Translations under genes and position numbers: made by a program
Notes under the pieces: generated by a model
Databases searched by the model: none
What the model saw: only the letters and a program-made list of their open reading frames with translations
Told to the model about the DNA's origin: nothing
Shown here: piece after piece, positions 48,061-59,130 of the stretch
Layout: each line of letters opens with the position of its first letter
Position numbering within the stretch: position 1 is the first letter of the stretch
NCBI GenBank assembly: GCA_033725935.1
Contig: MU867069.1
Span: 62,001-126,000 of the forward strand
Length of the DNA stretch: 64,000 bases
DNA from: Cladorrhinum sp. PSN259
Taxonomy: Eukaryota > Ascomycota > Sordariomycetes > Sordariales > Podosporaceae
Direction of reading: 5' to 3'

Positions 48061-48117
48061 CTGCGGTGTCATGGTCAGCAAGGGGGAACTTCCAAAAGAA
48101 GCAATAGGAAACTGTAC
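48061..48117 (-). other. Probable 5' UTR intron of the Q-rich gene
   Basis: Minus-strand GTACAG donor, GCTGAC branch-like site and CGCAG acceptor, 57 bp, just upstream of the chosen ATG. Confidence 0.4.
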
Positions 48118-49414
48118 CTTAATGGCACGACGGCAAATGTTGCGTAAGAGACAGAATGTGAGGTAGTTAGATGTGCACTAAAACAGTAGCGTGTCTTTTT
48201 CTGGTGGCGACGATGACGACCAACACAGCCAAAACAGCGATGGGGGAGGACGGTGGGGGTTGTGGTGTACGTGTGTAATGAGTCCAGATCAGGTGTAGCA
48301 ACTCGATTATATTGACTATGCTATGGTATTTTGGAGTCGAGACTTTGTGAGCGGGAGAAGAACAAAAAGAAATGACAGCAGCAATGGATTGTTGGTCACT
48401 TTGTCTGCTCAAGAAGGCAATGACACGTTGAACAATGACCCCCTCGGAGTGCGTGATGCGGTGGGACAAGTGGTTTCTAAATAAAACCTTCAAAGAAGAG
48501 ATGAGTGCTCCGTCGGGGACGGGCAGACCTCGAAAGGGGAAAACAGAGGCCTTGATATATGACGTGACCAGAAGCATTCGGCAATGTTGCATGCGCACGG
48601 AAACGAAGGAGGGGCAATTCGCGGGCAGGCAGCGGCCGGGTTCAAATTCCGTTGACCTGCGGTTGGGAATTTGCCATGGTTCAAAGTCAGAATAGGGCGT
48701 CAGTTGGGCAGTCACACATCGAGCTTGTCCGCAACAGTCATGTGTCAGAAGGGATAAGGTGACCTGAAACGGGCCTAAAGGGCGGGAATCAACCACGGAT
48801 GTCCAATACCAATCAGCCAGTCCAATGAAGGTGTGACACGCGCGGGGGTGATTCTGTGTGAATGTGATCCAACCACACAATCATCGCTTCTGTGCCGCAG
48901 GTACCCTTGACCCTTGAGGGGAAAAAAGTCACAGTGAATTCACAAACAAGAATATCAAATTCTGCCGAAATCGGGTTCCGGAACCGAAAGGTTTGGGACT
49001 GATAATGTTCAAATATAGACTTTCAAATAGAGGGGTCATTCACACATGTCCCTGGGGAACCGCGGGGTCCAGAACTGTGACCCGCTTTCGTGCAGATACC
49101 CAGCATGGGAATGCTAGGCCGGCGGATCTCAGCCCGACAGGGGATGGCTGGTCTGGGCTCGTTAAGCCACATTTCAACGCCACAGATGACGTTGCTTGTG
49201 AGACTTGAGAAGTACTGGTTTAAACACCATCCCACCTTCCCAGCCTCGGAGTTCAGCATCGCAGCGAGCCTTATCCAATACCAGTTGAAGTCTGTACAAG
49301 TTGAAGGCTTGCAACCGACTCTTCTTCTTTTGCGAACCCCTTTATTTCATCTATCTTACCCCTGAATATCCAACCTCAACCTTCCAACCAAACCCCACAT
49401 CACAATCTTCCAAG
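48118..49414. promoter_or_regulatory. Divergent upstream region of the Q-rich and J-domain genes
   Basis: No supported gene. Right part (49.3-49.41 kb) is CA/CT-rich leader for the J-domain gene. The 48167-48880 minus open frame has no motif. Confidence 0.45.
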
Positions 49415-50351
49415 ATGTCTTCCACAACTGGGCCTCCACCCAATTACTGCAAGTACTCATGAACTCAACTTACATGCCCTCATCACATCAGATTTACTAA
49501 TCCTACTCCTGAAGACGCCATCCTCGAAATCTCAGAGACAGCCTCCACCACCCAAATCCGTGACGCCTACAAACGCGCAGCGCTCAAGACTCATCCAGAC
49601 CGCGTACCCACCGACCACCCAGAGCGCCGCGAACGCACCCGCAAGTTCCAGCTCGTAAACGACGCCTACTACACCCTCTCCGACACCACCCGCCGCCGCG
49701 AGTACGATACCCAGCGCAAGCTCTATTCCTCCCCTCGAGGCGGAGGTTCAACCTACACCGACCCATTCGCTCAGGAACCTCCCCCGTACACTGCGCATGA
49801 CGACCATCACCAAGGAGGAGGAGGAGCAGCAGCAGGAGCCGCAGAAACAGCCTACTCGTGGGCGTGGAACTTCTTCACCGGCCAAAATGGCAACAAACAA
49901 AACTCCCAGCAGGCCCAACAGGAGCGTCAACAAACGGAGAACGCCCAGTTCGCCGATGTCTTTGAGGAGATGCTCCGCGAGCAAGGCATGGATGGTACTG
50001 GTCAGCAAGTAAACAATGGTGGAGGCAAGTTGTGGGGCACGCTGGGCGGCCTCAGTGGCGGCGCGCTGGGTTTTATCGTCGCTAATGTTCCCGGGTTGGT
50101 GGCCGGCGCCGTGGCGGGGAATAGGCTCGGCGCGGTGAGAGATGCAAAGGGCAAGAGTGTTTATGCAGTTTTCCAGGTGAGTATGCTCGGGGTTGATGTT
50201 ATCCGGGACGAAGAGTAGTTTGCATGCAATAGAACCCGGTTATGTTAACGGTGAGTGTTTTGAAATCTTTTAGGAACTACCTCAAGACGACCGATCAAGG
50301 TTGCTGAGTCAGTTGGCTGCAAAGGTTTTCAGTCATGCTGTTGGTATTTGA
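49415..50351 (+). CDS. J-domain (DnaJ) protein with a glycine-rich membrane-like region
   Basis: Exons 49415-49452, 49492-50176 and 50274-50351 give 266 aa. Introns 49453-49491 (39 bp, very short) and 50177-50273 are GT-AG. The J domain is at residues 13-80, with helix II QIRDAYKRAALKTHPDRVP containing the HPD motif, and KFQLVNDAYYTLSD. A Gly/Gln-rich linker (GGGGAAAGAAETAYSW) follows. A Gly-zipper-like hydrophobic stretch (LWGTLGGLSGGALGFIVANV then PGLVAGAVAGNRLGAVRD) then suggests membrane contact. Family knowledge: J domains stimulate Hsp70 ATPase. The compartment and partner are not clear. It is convergent with another J-domain gene, ERJ5. Confidence 0.85.
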
Positions 50352-50912
50352 GGTTGGGATTCGATGAGGTAGTGAATGAGTTTTACGGAGAAATGAGAGC
50401 AATAAACGTGGATAACAAGGGAGACAGGGCATCTCGGTCTTTGGGAGTTTTATTTTATTTTTTAAAATGCACTTTTGAAGGAGGATACCATCGCATTGAC
50501 GTTATTCGTTATGATTATAGTAGATTGATGTTGTGGTTTTGAATATTTAGTTTAGTGAGACCGGAATTGCGTGCAAATCAGAGTCAGGTATATTACAAGG
50601 GGGGACTTCATGAATGCCATTTATTTGATAGTTGATAATCATATCGCCGTGAATATCAATAAACATCCCAGCGCCAAATTCAGACCCCCTTTTAATGGAT
50701 ACTGTAAACCAAGAAAAACTCTCTATATAATGCAAAGAATTGGCGACGAGTTGGCAGCCCAAACTAACTGCAGAAACTGGCCACACTTTGCTTTTTTTTT
50801 TATCGGTCTGTGCAACCAAACCGACTACACAGTCAGAAACAGTGTCCTAGCAGTAGGCCATCAAGTCTGCCGCTTGTCTACAGACCCCTCGAAGCCGAAT
50901 CAGTTTCATTAC
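50352..50912. other. Convergent 3' flanks of the two J-domain genes
   Basis: No gene. AT-rich. Both 3' UTRs should lie here. Confidence 0.45.
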
Positions 50913-52443
50913 TTATTTCTTCTTGCTCTTGCGCTTGTTAGCCTTCTGCTTCTGGCTCCCGCTGGCCTTGGCCTGGCCGAGCTCGTCAACAGACTTCTCG
51001 AGAAGCTCAAACTCGGACCCCGTGCTCGGTGTGTTCTTTCCGGGCTCAGAGTCAGCGTCGTCGGCCTCCTGAACATCAGCGTCTTCGCCCTCGAGCAGTT
51101 CATCATATTCCTCATCGTCCTCTGCGTTTGCTCGCTTGGGGACGAGACGGCCGATGGTGAGGCTGTAGACCCAGAGAGGGAGACGGATGACTGCCGTGTC
51201 CGAGAAGGTTGGCTGGGGGAGTTCGTTGGGCTTTTGGGGGGTATCAGTCAGATTAGCGCGCGTGGAAAAGGAGGGTATAAAGGGGGTAAACTCACATCAA
51301 GCAGAAATTCACCGACGTTTCCATCCTCGTCCTCCTGCTCGAGGTAGACATCGCCCAAAGAATCAACAACGAGGACCTTGCCGTTCTCAGCAACGACCCG
51401 CTTCTTCGCGCCAGTAGGACCGCTACCAGGCGCCTGAGGCTGGGGAGTAGCCGAACCGGAAGCGGAAGCAGAAGCAGTCTTGTTGGCGCGGCGAGCAGCA
51501 ACGGCCTTGCGTCCACTTCCACGATCCTTGGACGCCTCCTTCTTTTCCTCGCGCTCCTGCATTCTGCGCATCTTGCGGTTCATGGGCACCTGGCGACCTT
51601 CCTCATCTTCATAAACCTGCTGAGGAGGAGGAGGCGGTGGGGGAGGAGCAGCAGCGGCGGCAGCCTGAGCATCGATACCAGGAATGTTGAGACCGAGATT
51701 GTTTCCCCATGCCGCATGGCGTGCAAACTTGATGTACCGCTCAACAAACTCGCGCTGGCGCTTCCAGCTCATGTAGAGAGCAATGTAATGCGCGCCGCCG
51801 CCAGCTAAGAGGAAGACACCAAACATGGCGGTACCAAGACCGGGCCGGTAGCGATTGTAGTAGTACTCGGTTCCCTTCCACGTAGGGAATCCGTTGGAGA
51901 GGAAATGATCATATCGGTCACGTCCCGGGCCGCGCAAGACATCGGCGACGATGGAGAGACGAGCCTGGCGCTCAGAAGCCTTCTTGATCGCAGCTTTGAG
52001 CTCACTGGCAGAAGGCGGCTTGGTAACATGCGAGGCTGGTTGCCCACCCTTTCGGTTGGCCTGTTCCTTCTGAGTCTTGATGCGCTCAGCCTGAAGCTGC
52101 TGGCGAACCTTGTCGGGATGCAGGAGCCGCGACTTCTTCTTGTAGGCCTTGTTGATGTCCTCGTGGCTGGCAGATTTTGGGACGCCGAGGTACTCGTAAA
52201 AGGTTACGTCGGAGCCTTCGTGGGCAATGAGCTCATCACGGACGCGGAAGATTTCGCGATCTGTTTTTTTGTGTGTTAGAACAAGGTCAGTTATACCTTC
52301 AACTTCAACTTGGCCTCTGAACAACAAGGAACGACGGGGGTTTTTCTGTATCTTCTTTTCAAAAACTTACCTTCCTTACTCCATGCAGCCGTCAGGGGAG
52401 TCAAAAGGGCCAAAAGGCCCAAAGAAAGTGCAGAAAACCTCAT
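50913..52443 (-). CDS. ERJ5: ER membrane J-domain protein Erj5
   Basis: Exons 52371-52443, 51296-52260 and 50913-51230 give 451 aa. The N-terminus MRFSALSLGLLALLTPLTAA is a signal peptide. A J domain follows (FYEYLGVPKSASHEDINKAY, then KKKSRLLHPDKV with the HPD motif). A membrane span comes near residues 180-200 (AMFGVFLLAGGGAHYIALYM). A charged cytosolic tail with polyproline, Lys/Glu repeats and a C-terminal acidic block ends KRKSKKK, which fits a KxKxx retrieval signal. Family knowledge: yeast Erj5 is an ER co-chaperone that keeps folding homeostasis with Kar2. Exon 3 joins at D|PNELPQPTFSDTAVIRLPLW. All introns (51231-51295, 52261-52370) are GT-AG. Confidence 0.92.
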
Positions 52444-53221
52444 GATTGCATTATCCTCTGCTGCTGTTTTGTTTAAACGGTTGCAGGACAGGGAATTGGT
52501 GGTTTTATCTAAAATGTTTCTCCAAGGGACAGGCTGGAACTTTTTTTGCTTTGCTGTGGTGTGCTGACACCGCTAGCATTTTAGGCGAGACAGGGGCAGC
52601 CAAGCCAAGAAGGGGGACACTTGCGGCGGCCCGCTACCACCTCTCCTTGCATTGACTTGCCTGCCGAATTTGTTAGCGTTGAATTGGGGCCAGTTTGCAG
52701 TTTTGTAACAGTAGTGTACTTCATCTCAACTTTGGGATGAGGTTTGGGCATCAAAGCATTTCTGAGTGTGAAACATGATTGAATATAGAGGTGTCTGTTC
52801 CTCGAGTGATATTAGACTTGTTCAATCTCATTGCATATAATAATCGATGATACATTTATAGGCACTTGGACTCATGTGGCTTCAGTTATCAGTGTTGTCG
52901 ATGAGTTACCCACCCGCAACATTCACGTCACAGGAAACCTTTCATAACAGATATGAATGAAACCTGATTGTAACATCTTGTTCAATCTACATGATAAAAT
53001 ACAAGGCATTTCCTACCATCTCTCAATCACCACCCACTTCGTCATGAACCACAAATATCTCGTCAAGAAAGAGCTAGCAGTTTGGGGTTGAACAGGAATC
53101 TTGTCAAGCTTGTGGAATGGCACTGGGGGCTTAGTATCCAAGCTGTTTGCCCAGACCACAGCTGGAACATCCCATAGTCTTGACAGTGAGCTTGAACTGA
53201 CCACCTCCCGATAGTTCTTCT
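52444..53221. promoter_or_regulatory. ERJ5 upstream region and start of the gene-poor zone
   Basis: The first few hundred bases are the likely ERJ5 promoter. Beyond about 52.7 kb the sequence is AT-rich without a supported gene. Confidence 0.4.
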
Positions 53222-53686
53222 TTATTGCAAGTACCTCGACGCAGCTCTTCCATTTGCCCTCTTCCTTTCCCTGCCATATTCGCAATCTCCAACGGATGTG
53301 AAAGTCCCTTGAATTTCGCAAAGATGGCAAAAATCTCTGCAATTTCCTAGTTGGAGCTGGTGTGGGAGCACCATCTTGACAACCAGGTGGCCGCCGGCGG
53401 CTTCGATGCTGGTTCGGATATCAACAATGGCCTCCTCTAGCTGTGTGGTAGGGGCGTTTCGTGTCTATGCCGGTGCTGGTAAGGATGTTCGAAAAGAATA
53501 TTTGTGAGGATATTTGAATAGAATATTTGAAGCAGAGCTTCAGCATGACATGATTTAGAATTGTAAATACAAATGGAGAATCTGGCAGGAGCTTCTATCC
53601 CACTATAACAGGGGCTTCTTGATATCCTGACCCCCGTTGGCGAGAGCAGAGTTTCTCGACGAGGTATCGGCTGCCACAGTTGACAT
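53222..53686 (-). pseudogene. Broken coding relic of unknown gene
   Basis: Two coding-like pieces lie on the minus strand. At 53603-53686, MSTVAADTSSRNSALANGG runs on and stops after 27 codons; it has GC-rich third positions like a real N-terminus. Between about 53222 and 53470 an open frame without its own start reads TQLEEAIVDIRTSIEAAGG followed by HLVVK, then drifts. Both look like remnants of one or two genes interrupted by stops and lost sequence. The parent family is not recognised. Confidence 0.35.
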
Positions 53687-56600
53687 CTGATGCTATGTGT
53701 GTCCCATGTGCAGGCCTGTTGTTACTGTTTCAGGCGTGCGGGAACATGTAGATGCGTGTGGGAAAGAAGGTGAGGCGTGCGCATCATGGGTGGAGTGTGG
53801 GCATCCCACCGGGTGTACCGGTTGGTGAAGCTGCCTCTGGCAGCCGAGCCTCCCAGTCCGGGCCTCCTCTTGTGGCGCCTACATAAGCGGTGCCTCCGGG
53901 TAGCGGAAGCTCCCCGCCCTCGCCTGCCGACAGCGGTCTGAGGAATTCCGAAGAGAAAGGCGCCTGCGCCCAGCGGCAAGCCCTAGCGATACAAGCCTGC
54001 ATGGCCCAGCATCACCGAGTCTGTTCTTGTAATGTGACCCGTTGCCATTCCCCGTGTATTTTTGCCCTTCGTACGTCTCAATACCCTCCATCGTATCGAC
54101 AGGACTATGATGTACCGCCATACCGGTTAGCGTACTAGCCCTTCTAACGACAGGTGCGCCGGTAGAACCGCCCGTTGTTGCCAGTCTCGTCAGGAGAGGC
54201 ATTGCTTTCGATTATGTTTTCTGTGAAATTTTTTTGGGGGGGGCTTGTATGTGTGTGCGCGTTGGTCCGACTCTCTCTCTATACTAGAGAAGAAAGATAA
54301 AGCATATAGCCGCTGCCCCATGAGCCATAAAAGATGACTATCGTCGCGAATAAGGCATAAATAGGTCCAAAGATGACATAGGCTGAGAGTAGATAAGGAG
54401 TGAGTGTCCGAGGTCAACAAAGACAGAGTGCCTTGTTGCCGATGGCGCGGGCATTGTGAGCGTAGGAGAGGGTACCCGTGGCTCGCACCCCTGAAGCGTG
54501 CCATTGCTGCTGTGAGGGAATGTCATAGAGGAACAATTGGTGACAGAGCACACCAATTCCCAGAGCAACGCATAAGTTGTTTGGATCTGCCGCAGTTCTC
54601 CTGATACCTAGTTGCTGGTGCAGGGTAGATATCGGGTGGATACTATTTCGACCAAACTTGTCTCGATGGTTGAAATGTGAAGTTGTTGGTTCAATTGGCC
54701 TGAAGTATGTTCTTGCTTTAGCAAAGAAGGCTCTCATCGCTCCAGCTCTAAAAGCTCGAAAGACGATTGTCCCTGTCAAGCGGCCCAGAGGCATGTCGCG
54801 GACGGACGAGGCAGTGTTGGGAAGGAGTCAGTCCTAGTTGCAACAGGACGAATACATCAGTCGTCGCTCCAAAAGATACCCTCCGAAATCGAAGTCTGGT
54901 TGCTTTGTAGTTGGGGAACGAGGAAAGCGAATCCCAGCGACAAACGCCGCAACAATTTGGAGGTGGAGCACAAGGCGCTGTGACTGAGTCCTTGAAGGAG
55001 ACTTTCAAGATGGGCTGTGTTGCAGTTCTCTCGTTCAATTTGTACATGGAGTCGATAAGCCCTTGCCCTCGGCATCACGCTGAAGACGGGAGGATCAATG
55101 GCAGAGCTTACACATAGGAGGTCGGGAGGTCTCACCTCAGAGTATGAAGCGTGGAACCTAGTACTGGCAGATGGCGTGCGTCCTGAGCCAGTTCTAGTTG
55201 ACCATCTGAATGTCCCGAAGTCGGATTAATCCGAAACAGCTCGTCGATCGGCGCAGTAAGATCGAGGTGGTAGAGAATCGGTCGACCTGTTCAGCCGGAT
55301 TAAGAGCCCCTAGATTGTGTCAGTGTCTACTTAAGGTCGTAACATCGATTTTCAATCATTCACTACCACAGACTCCAAATGCTTTGTCGATATCCACTAT
55401 AGACTGGCTCAGCAGTATTGGTGTTGGAAATGGTGACAAAACGGCGACAGTGTTGCCTGGAACGCTAGGTTCGTGGCTTTAAATGGTCAGTAGGAAGGGA
55501 GCTAGCTGTTTAGTTTAAACGAGAAAAAAGTATAAGAATGTATATATATTGATATGAATCCTTGGCTTAAGGCAAAAATTGGTGATATTTTGCTGGTTGA
55601 AGGTGATGTAACATAGGTGGTAAAATCAACAAGCTGATGGGGATTCTGGACATTGGAAGTGAATCAGCATCCCGCAATAGACCTGACCAGCTGGTGCCCA
55701 GCTGGTGCCCAGAACCTGCCTGAGCCTAACAGGTGTCTCACCTCTATCTCTTATCACCTTATCAAGGAAGGAAGTCGCAGCTACCTCCTCGGGCTATCAA
55801 TTTCAAACTGCTTCCTAGTTGTGCTCGATTTTGTGTCCCCACTACTAGGGAGCGGCGGAAGGAAACAATATGCCTGCTGGCGGGACTGGTACGCCTGGTT
55901 GCAGAGACAAAGAGTGTGAAGGGGATACTTTATAAGCACCAAGGAAGTATTTAAAGGCGTAAAAGACGTATTCGAGGGCGTGGGAAAGGGATTTACAGGC
56001 TTATAAGACAGCTTACCATTGTGGTTGGTATCTGTAGATACCTTACCTCGTGTCTGTGTAAAGAAGAGCAGATGAGCTTGACATAGCGCCTTGCTGGTTT
56101 TAAAGTGCAGAAGTTGGACCTAGCTTCAGAGGCAACGAGCCTACCGAATTACATGCACGATCAAGGAAGAGATGACTGAACATAGCAAATAAGCCATCAA
56201 GTACAAGTACGTGTAGGTAGGTAGAGAGACTGACTAGATCACCTTCATAGACACTATCCCATGATCCTCTGGGTGAGGGATCGTACCTGAATGATGAAGC
56301 CGGTCATGTGGAGTCAGAGATATCCAATTAAGTCTGAGTGGTGTGCCAATCGACACGAGTCTCAACTTCTGTGGAACGAAGGCTTCCTGGACCTTCGGAC
56401 AGAGGAGACGCCGCTCCGGTCACGTCACGGGATCAAGTTCGGTTCCGATTCAAACTGTCATTGAGCTAAATTGGAAAGAGTCTCTGGTTTCCCCTTCCAC
56501 TGTTCGAAATACCTACAAACCTACTTCATTTCCCTACCTTTTCCACCTTTTCCGCCTTGCAATCTGTTGACCTTACCCGCCGTCGAAGATGATTCAAGAT

Positions 56601-56787
56601 TACGGCGTTATACTATGCGGTTTATACTTTTGAAAAAAAAAAAATTATTTAATAACGACTTTCGATTTTTTCCCAACCAAGGTATGTGGCCACTATCCTT
56701 TATAGCACTGGATGGTTGTCGCATTCGGACTTCGTCCACAACCGACACCTACAGAATCATCCCGAACACCATCTAAATAATGCTACT
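53687..56787. other. Gene-poor zone without a supported intact gene
   Basis: Short minus-strand frames (53879-54202, 54414-54794, 54748-55047, 54857-55135) read like decayed coding sequence, with overlapping partial frames and possible splice sites, but no family is recognised. Landmarks are a G-run at 54.23 kb, an 11-bp tandem duplication at 55688-55709 and an AT-rich patch near 55.5-55.6 kb. Confidence 0.35.
55688..55709. repeat. Tandem duplication of an 11-bp unit
   Basis: CAGCTGGTGCC occurs twice head to tail. Confidence 0.7.
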
Positions 56788-57271
56788 ATGTACTTGATGC
56801 TAATTCAACCGACTCGGCAGAACCAAGAGGCTGAGCAATACAAATATGGTGATCCCATCAACAAATTGACAATGATTGCCAAGCATGTTGAGGTATCGAG
56901 CCGTGTAAGCCAACCCCAGTTGTCCATTTCTTTTGTCTATTGCAAATGCTAACACGCCCCATATAGTCGGACCCTCTTCTCTTCCTCATTTTATTGCCCT
57001 AGTCGCCTTCTTCCATCTTCTCATCGTCCTCGCGCCCAGCCTGGTTATTGTTGTCATTGTCGTTCTCGTCGACCTCGACGAGGAACTCCGCCTCGAAACC
57101 GTCTCTGATGGTTTGAGCGAATGGTCAGTCAAGGCGAAGACATCCAAGGGCCCCTCCCCTATCAATACCGCAATGCCACCGAGCCCATACATGGACGGTG
57201 ACGAGACATCAGTGGTCGCTATGGCCGGCCTTGCGCCCTTCGCCGACACATTGGCAAATTCAGAGGAGTAG
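56788..57271 (+). CDS. Possible small membrane protein gene, unrecognised
   Basis: Exons 56788-56902 and 56967-57271 give 139 aa; an in-frame ATG at 56686 would add 34 residues. The intron (64 bp) ends CATATAG and has an exact GCTAAC branch site 12 nt before it, which argues for real splicing, though the donor GTGTAA is weak. The hydrophilic N-terminus is followed by one hydrophobic span (FIALVAFFHLLIVLAPSLVI and VVIVVLVDL). The tail is acidic (ANSEE end). No family recognised. It lies in the relic zone, so it may be decaying or lineage-specific. Confidence 0.4.
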
Positions 57272-57390
57272 GAAGCTTTGCGGGTGCGTGCAAGGCCCGG
57301 CGTGCTCGTTCATATACGAGAGTCTAGTAAGGTGAATTCACGGCAACAACGATAGAATCTTACACTAACGAAAAGATAACATGAACATAG

Positions 57391-57627
57391 GTACCGTGCG
57401 AGGCGGTCCACGACCACTTATTGCAAGTAGTGTCCTCAGCGACCGTACGAGTCCATGATCTCGACACTCAAGAAGATGCCGTGGTACATGTCAGAACAAA
57501 TCACCGTGAAATAACGACATATGTTGTACTAGACCACGGTGGACTTGCTTACCGCACTCGAAGGGCCCCTTTGAGTTCTCCTTCAGTGACTACCAGCACT
57601 CCGAAGGAGACAGCGTCGACAGCGTAA
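57391..57627 (+). other. Open segment behind a good acceptor site, possible terminal exon
   Basis: A CTAAC branch sequence and acceptor AACATAG precede 79 open codons (VPCEAVHDHLLQVVSSATVR onward) ending at TAA. No matching upstream donor could be fixed, because the preceding exon ends in its own stop. The stop overlaps an ATG (TAATG) that opens a further 43-aa frame (57627-57758, MMTATLVTIIILLLLADNP), hydrophobic then charged. Both are unrecognised. Confidence 0.3.
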
Positions 57628-57829
57628 TGATGACGGCAACCTTGGTTACCATCATCATTTTGCTTCTTCTCGCCGACAATCCCGAGGAGCGAGCGCAGAT
57701 TGAACGAGAGTTGGAGCAGAGGAACCATTGGGGTATATCGAGGGTGGGCGTCGGTTGACAGGCCGGTTAGTATCTATATCTGTCATTCATTCCACCATTG
57801 GTCCTCTCTGAACAGAAGACAGCGTCCCC

Positions 57830-58009
57830 ATGGATCCGATTGAGACGTTTCGAGTTGCCCTCTCGACCAGGGATTACACCCTCCCTAGGGTCATTCTCAA
57901 TAGCCTTGAGGTCAAGAAGCCAGATGCTGCTTCGTGGTTGGCGAGATCATGGAGATCTGGAAGTCAAGAGAGACATGAGCGATATTTCTCGTCATTCAAG
58001 GGAGGATAA
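57830..58009 (+). CDS. Possible small ORF or exon, 59 aa
   Basis: MDPIETFRVALSTRDYTLPR continues with VILNSLEVKKPDAASWLARS. Third codon positions are well biased to G and C, and an acceptor-like GAACAG lies 14 nt upstream. A longer frame over the same bases (57798-58130) has worse composition. No family recognised. Confidence 0.3.
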   Translation: MDPIETFRVALSTRDYTLPRVILNSLEVKKPDAASWLARSWRSGSQERHERYFSSFKGG

Positions 58010-58120
58010 ATACACCTGGAGATTCAAGCCAGAGTCAAAGCCTATGCATAATATGACCACTGAGACCTGTGTGATGGTTGTGGCTGCAGTGCGGCACGGT
58101 TTTAAACTCACTGTAGAGAG

Positions 58121-58311
58121 CAACATTTAAATCTTTGTTAATTCAGAGCGTTATCGGGCATAACCGGAAGAAAAAATAACCCGAATAATAATGAAATAAT
58201 TATACACAGCATGGCTCGATTGATAAGGCACGACTCGGTCGCAGGCGCCACGACAACGCCCACAACCAAGATCTCGCGATAACTTCAACTGTCGCCAGTC
58301 AACATTTAAAT
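58121..58311. repeat. Direct repeat CAACATTTAAAT flanking AT-rich DNA
   Basis: The 12-bp sequence occurs at 58121-58132 and again at 58300-58311. The 167 bp between are AT-rich on the left. It could be a chance repeat or a trace of an insertion. Confidence 0.4.
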
Positions 58312-58844
58312 ATGGCGCGTTGTAAATCCAATTGGCTCGAGGGTATCAACCTAAGTATTTGCAAATCCCAGTGTCCGCTAGAGAGCATGTTAGACTAGAT
58401 GTACATACCTGTATGTACCCAGCATAAACTTCACTGGTTGCCTGCCCCCGAGAGTACCTACGACGTCTAGTAAACTCAAGCAAGATCATGACCGGCGATA
58501 TTCAGTTTCCAACTCCGGGATCAGCTGCGGCGATCGATATTTGATACTAGGATAGCTCAGGGCCATTTTCCCCCAGCAGTTTTATTGTTTGAATGTTCTC
58601 AACGCCAACAGCTTTTATCACTGTCAATCGCAGGAGTGGCGTGGAAAATGCAAATTCACGAGTCCTGGACACTGTGGATTTATCTCACCAATAATGAAGG
58701 ACCAATTTCACAGACACGGGTTGAGAAAAGCAAAGACGTGAATAAATGTCTAGGCTATCTTCGTTGACTGCCCAAATACAGCTTAAGCTCTTCGCACATC
58801 TATGCTTGATTGCTTGGATCAATGCCCATGCATTCCTCCTCTCC
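58312..58844. other. Gene-poor gap
   Basis: No supported gene. Plus ORFs that overlap the INO1 relic are antisense shadows. Confidence 0.35.
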
Positions 58845-59127
58845 TTAGTCGCTCTCATCGCCGCCCTTCTTGGCCTTTGTCCTCTCCAGGTTCTTCCAAC
58901 TGAAGTTGTAGAGAGTCTCGACTCACCGTCAGAGCGGCGACATACTTGCCGTCCTGGCCACGGGACACCTCAGCGGTGCTGTGGGTATACTTGGACTGGA
59001 TCTGGTCCTCAGTGTAGGCCATGTTGGGGGAGTTTACGGTGAAGAGCGAGCCCGCGGGGGTCTCAGCAAGGTTTGGTTGATCTTTGCTTCGGGACGATTC
59101 AAGTGAATCATCTTGGGCCGGCTGAGC
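58845..59127 (-). pseudogene. Inositol-3-phosphate synthase (INO1) N-terminal relic
   Basis: On the minus strand the frame reads ETPAGSLFTVNSPNMAYTED, then QIQSKYTHSTAEVSRGQDG and KYVAALTV, matching the N-terminus of fungal myo-inositol-3-phosphate synthase. At about 58915-58926 the frame shifts, apparently by four inserted bases, and continues ETLYNF then unrelated residues to a stop at 58845. The piece has no start codon of its own and lacks the whole NAD-binding and catalytic part. In the same frame, only a TGA separates it from the ORF ending at 59131. A functional copy is expected elsewhere in the genome. Confidence 0.7.
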
Positions 59128-59130
59128 TGG

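Noticed and set aside
57798..58130. 110-codon plus ORF
   Set aside because: Arg/Ser-rich translation with poor composition; the overlapping MDPIETF frame is more coding-like.
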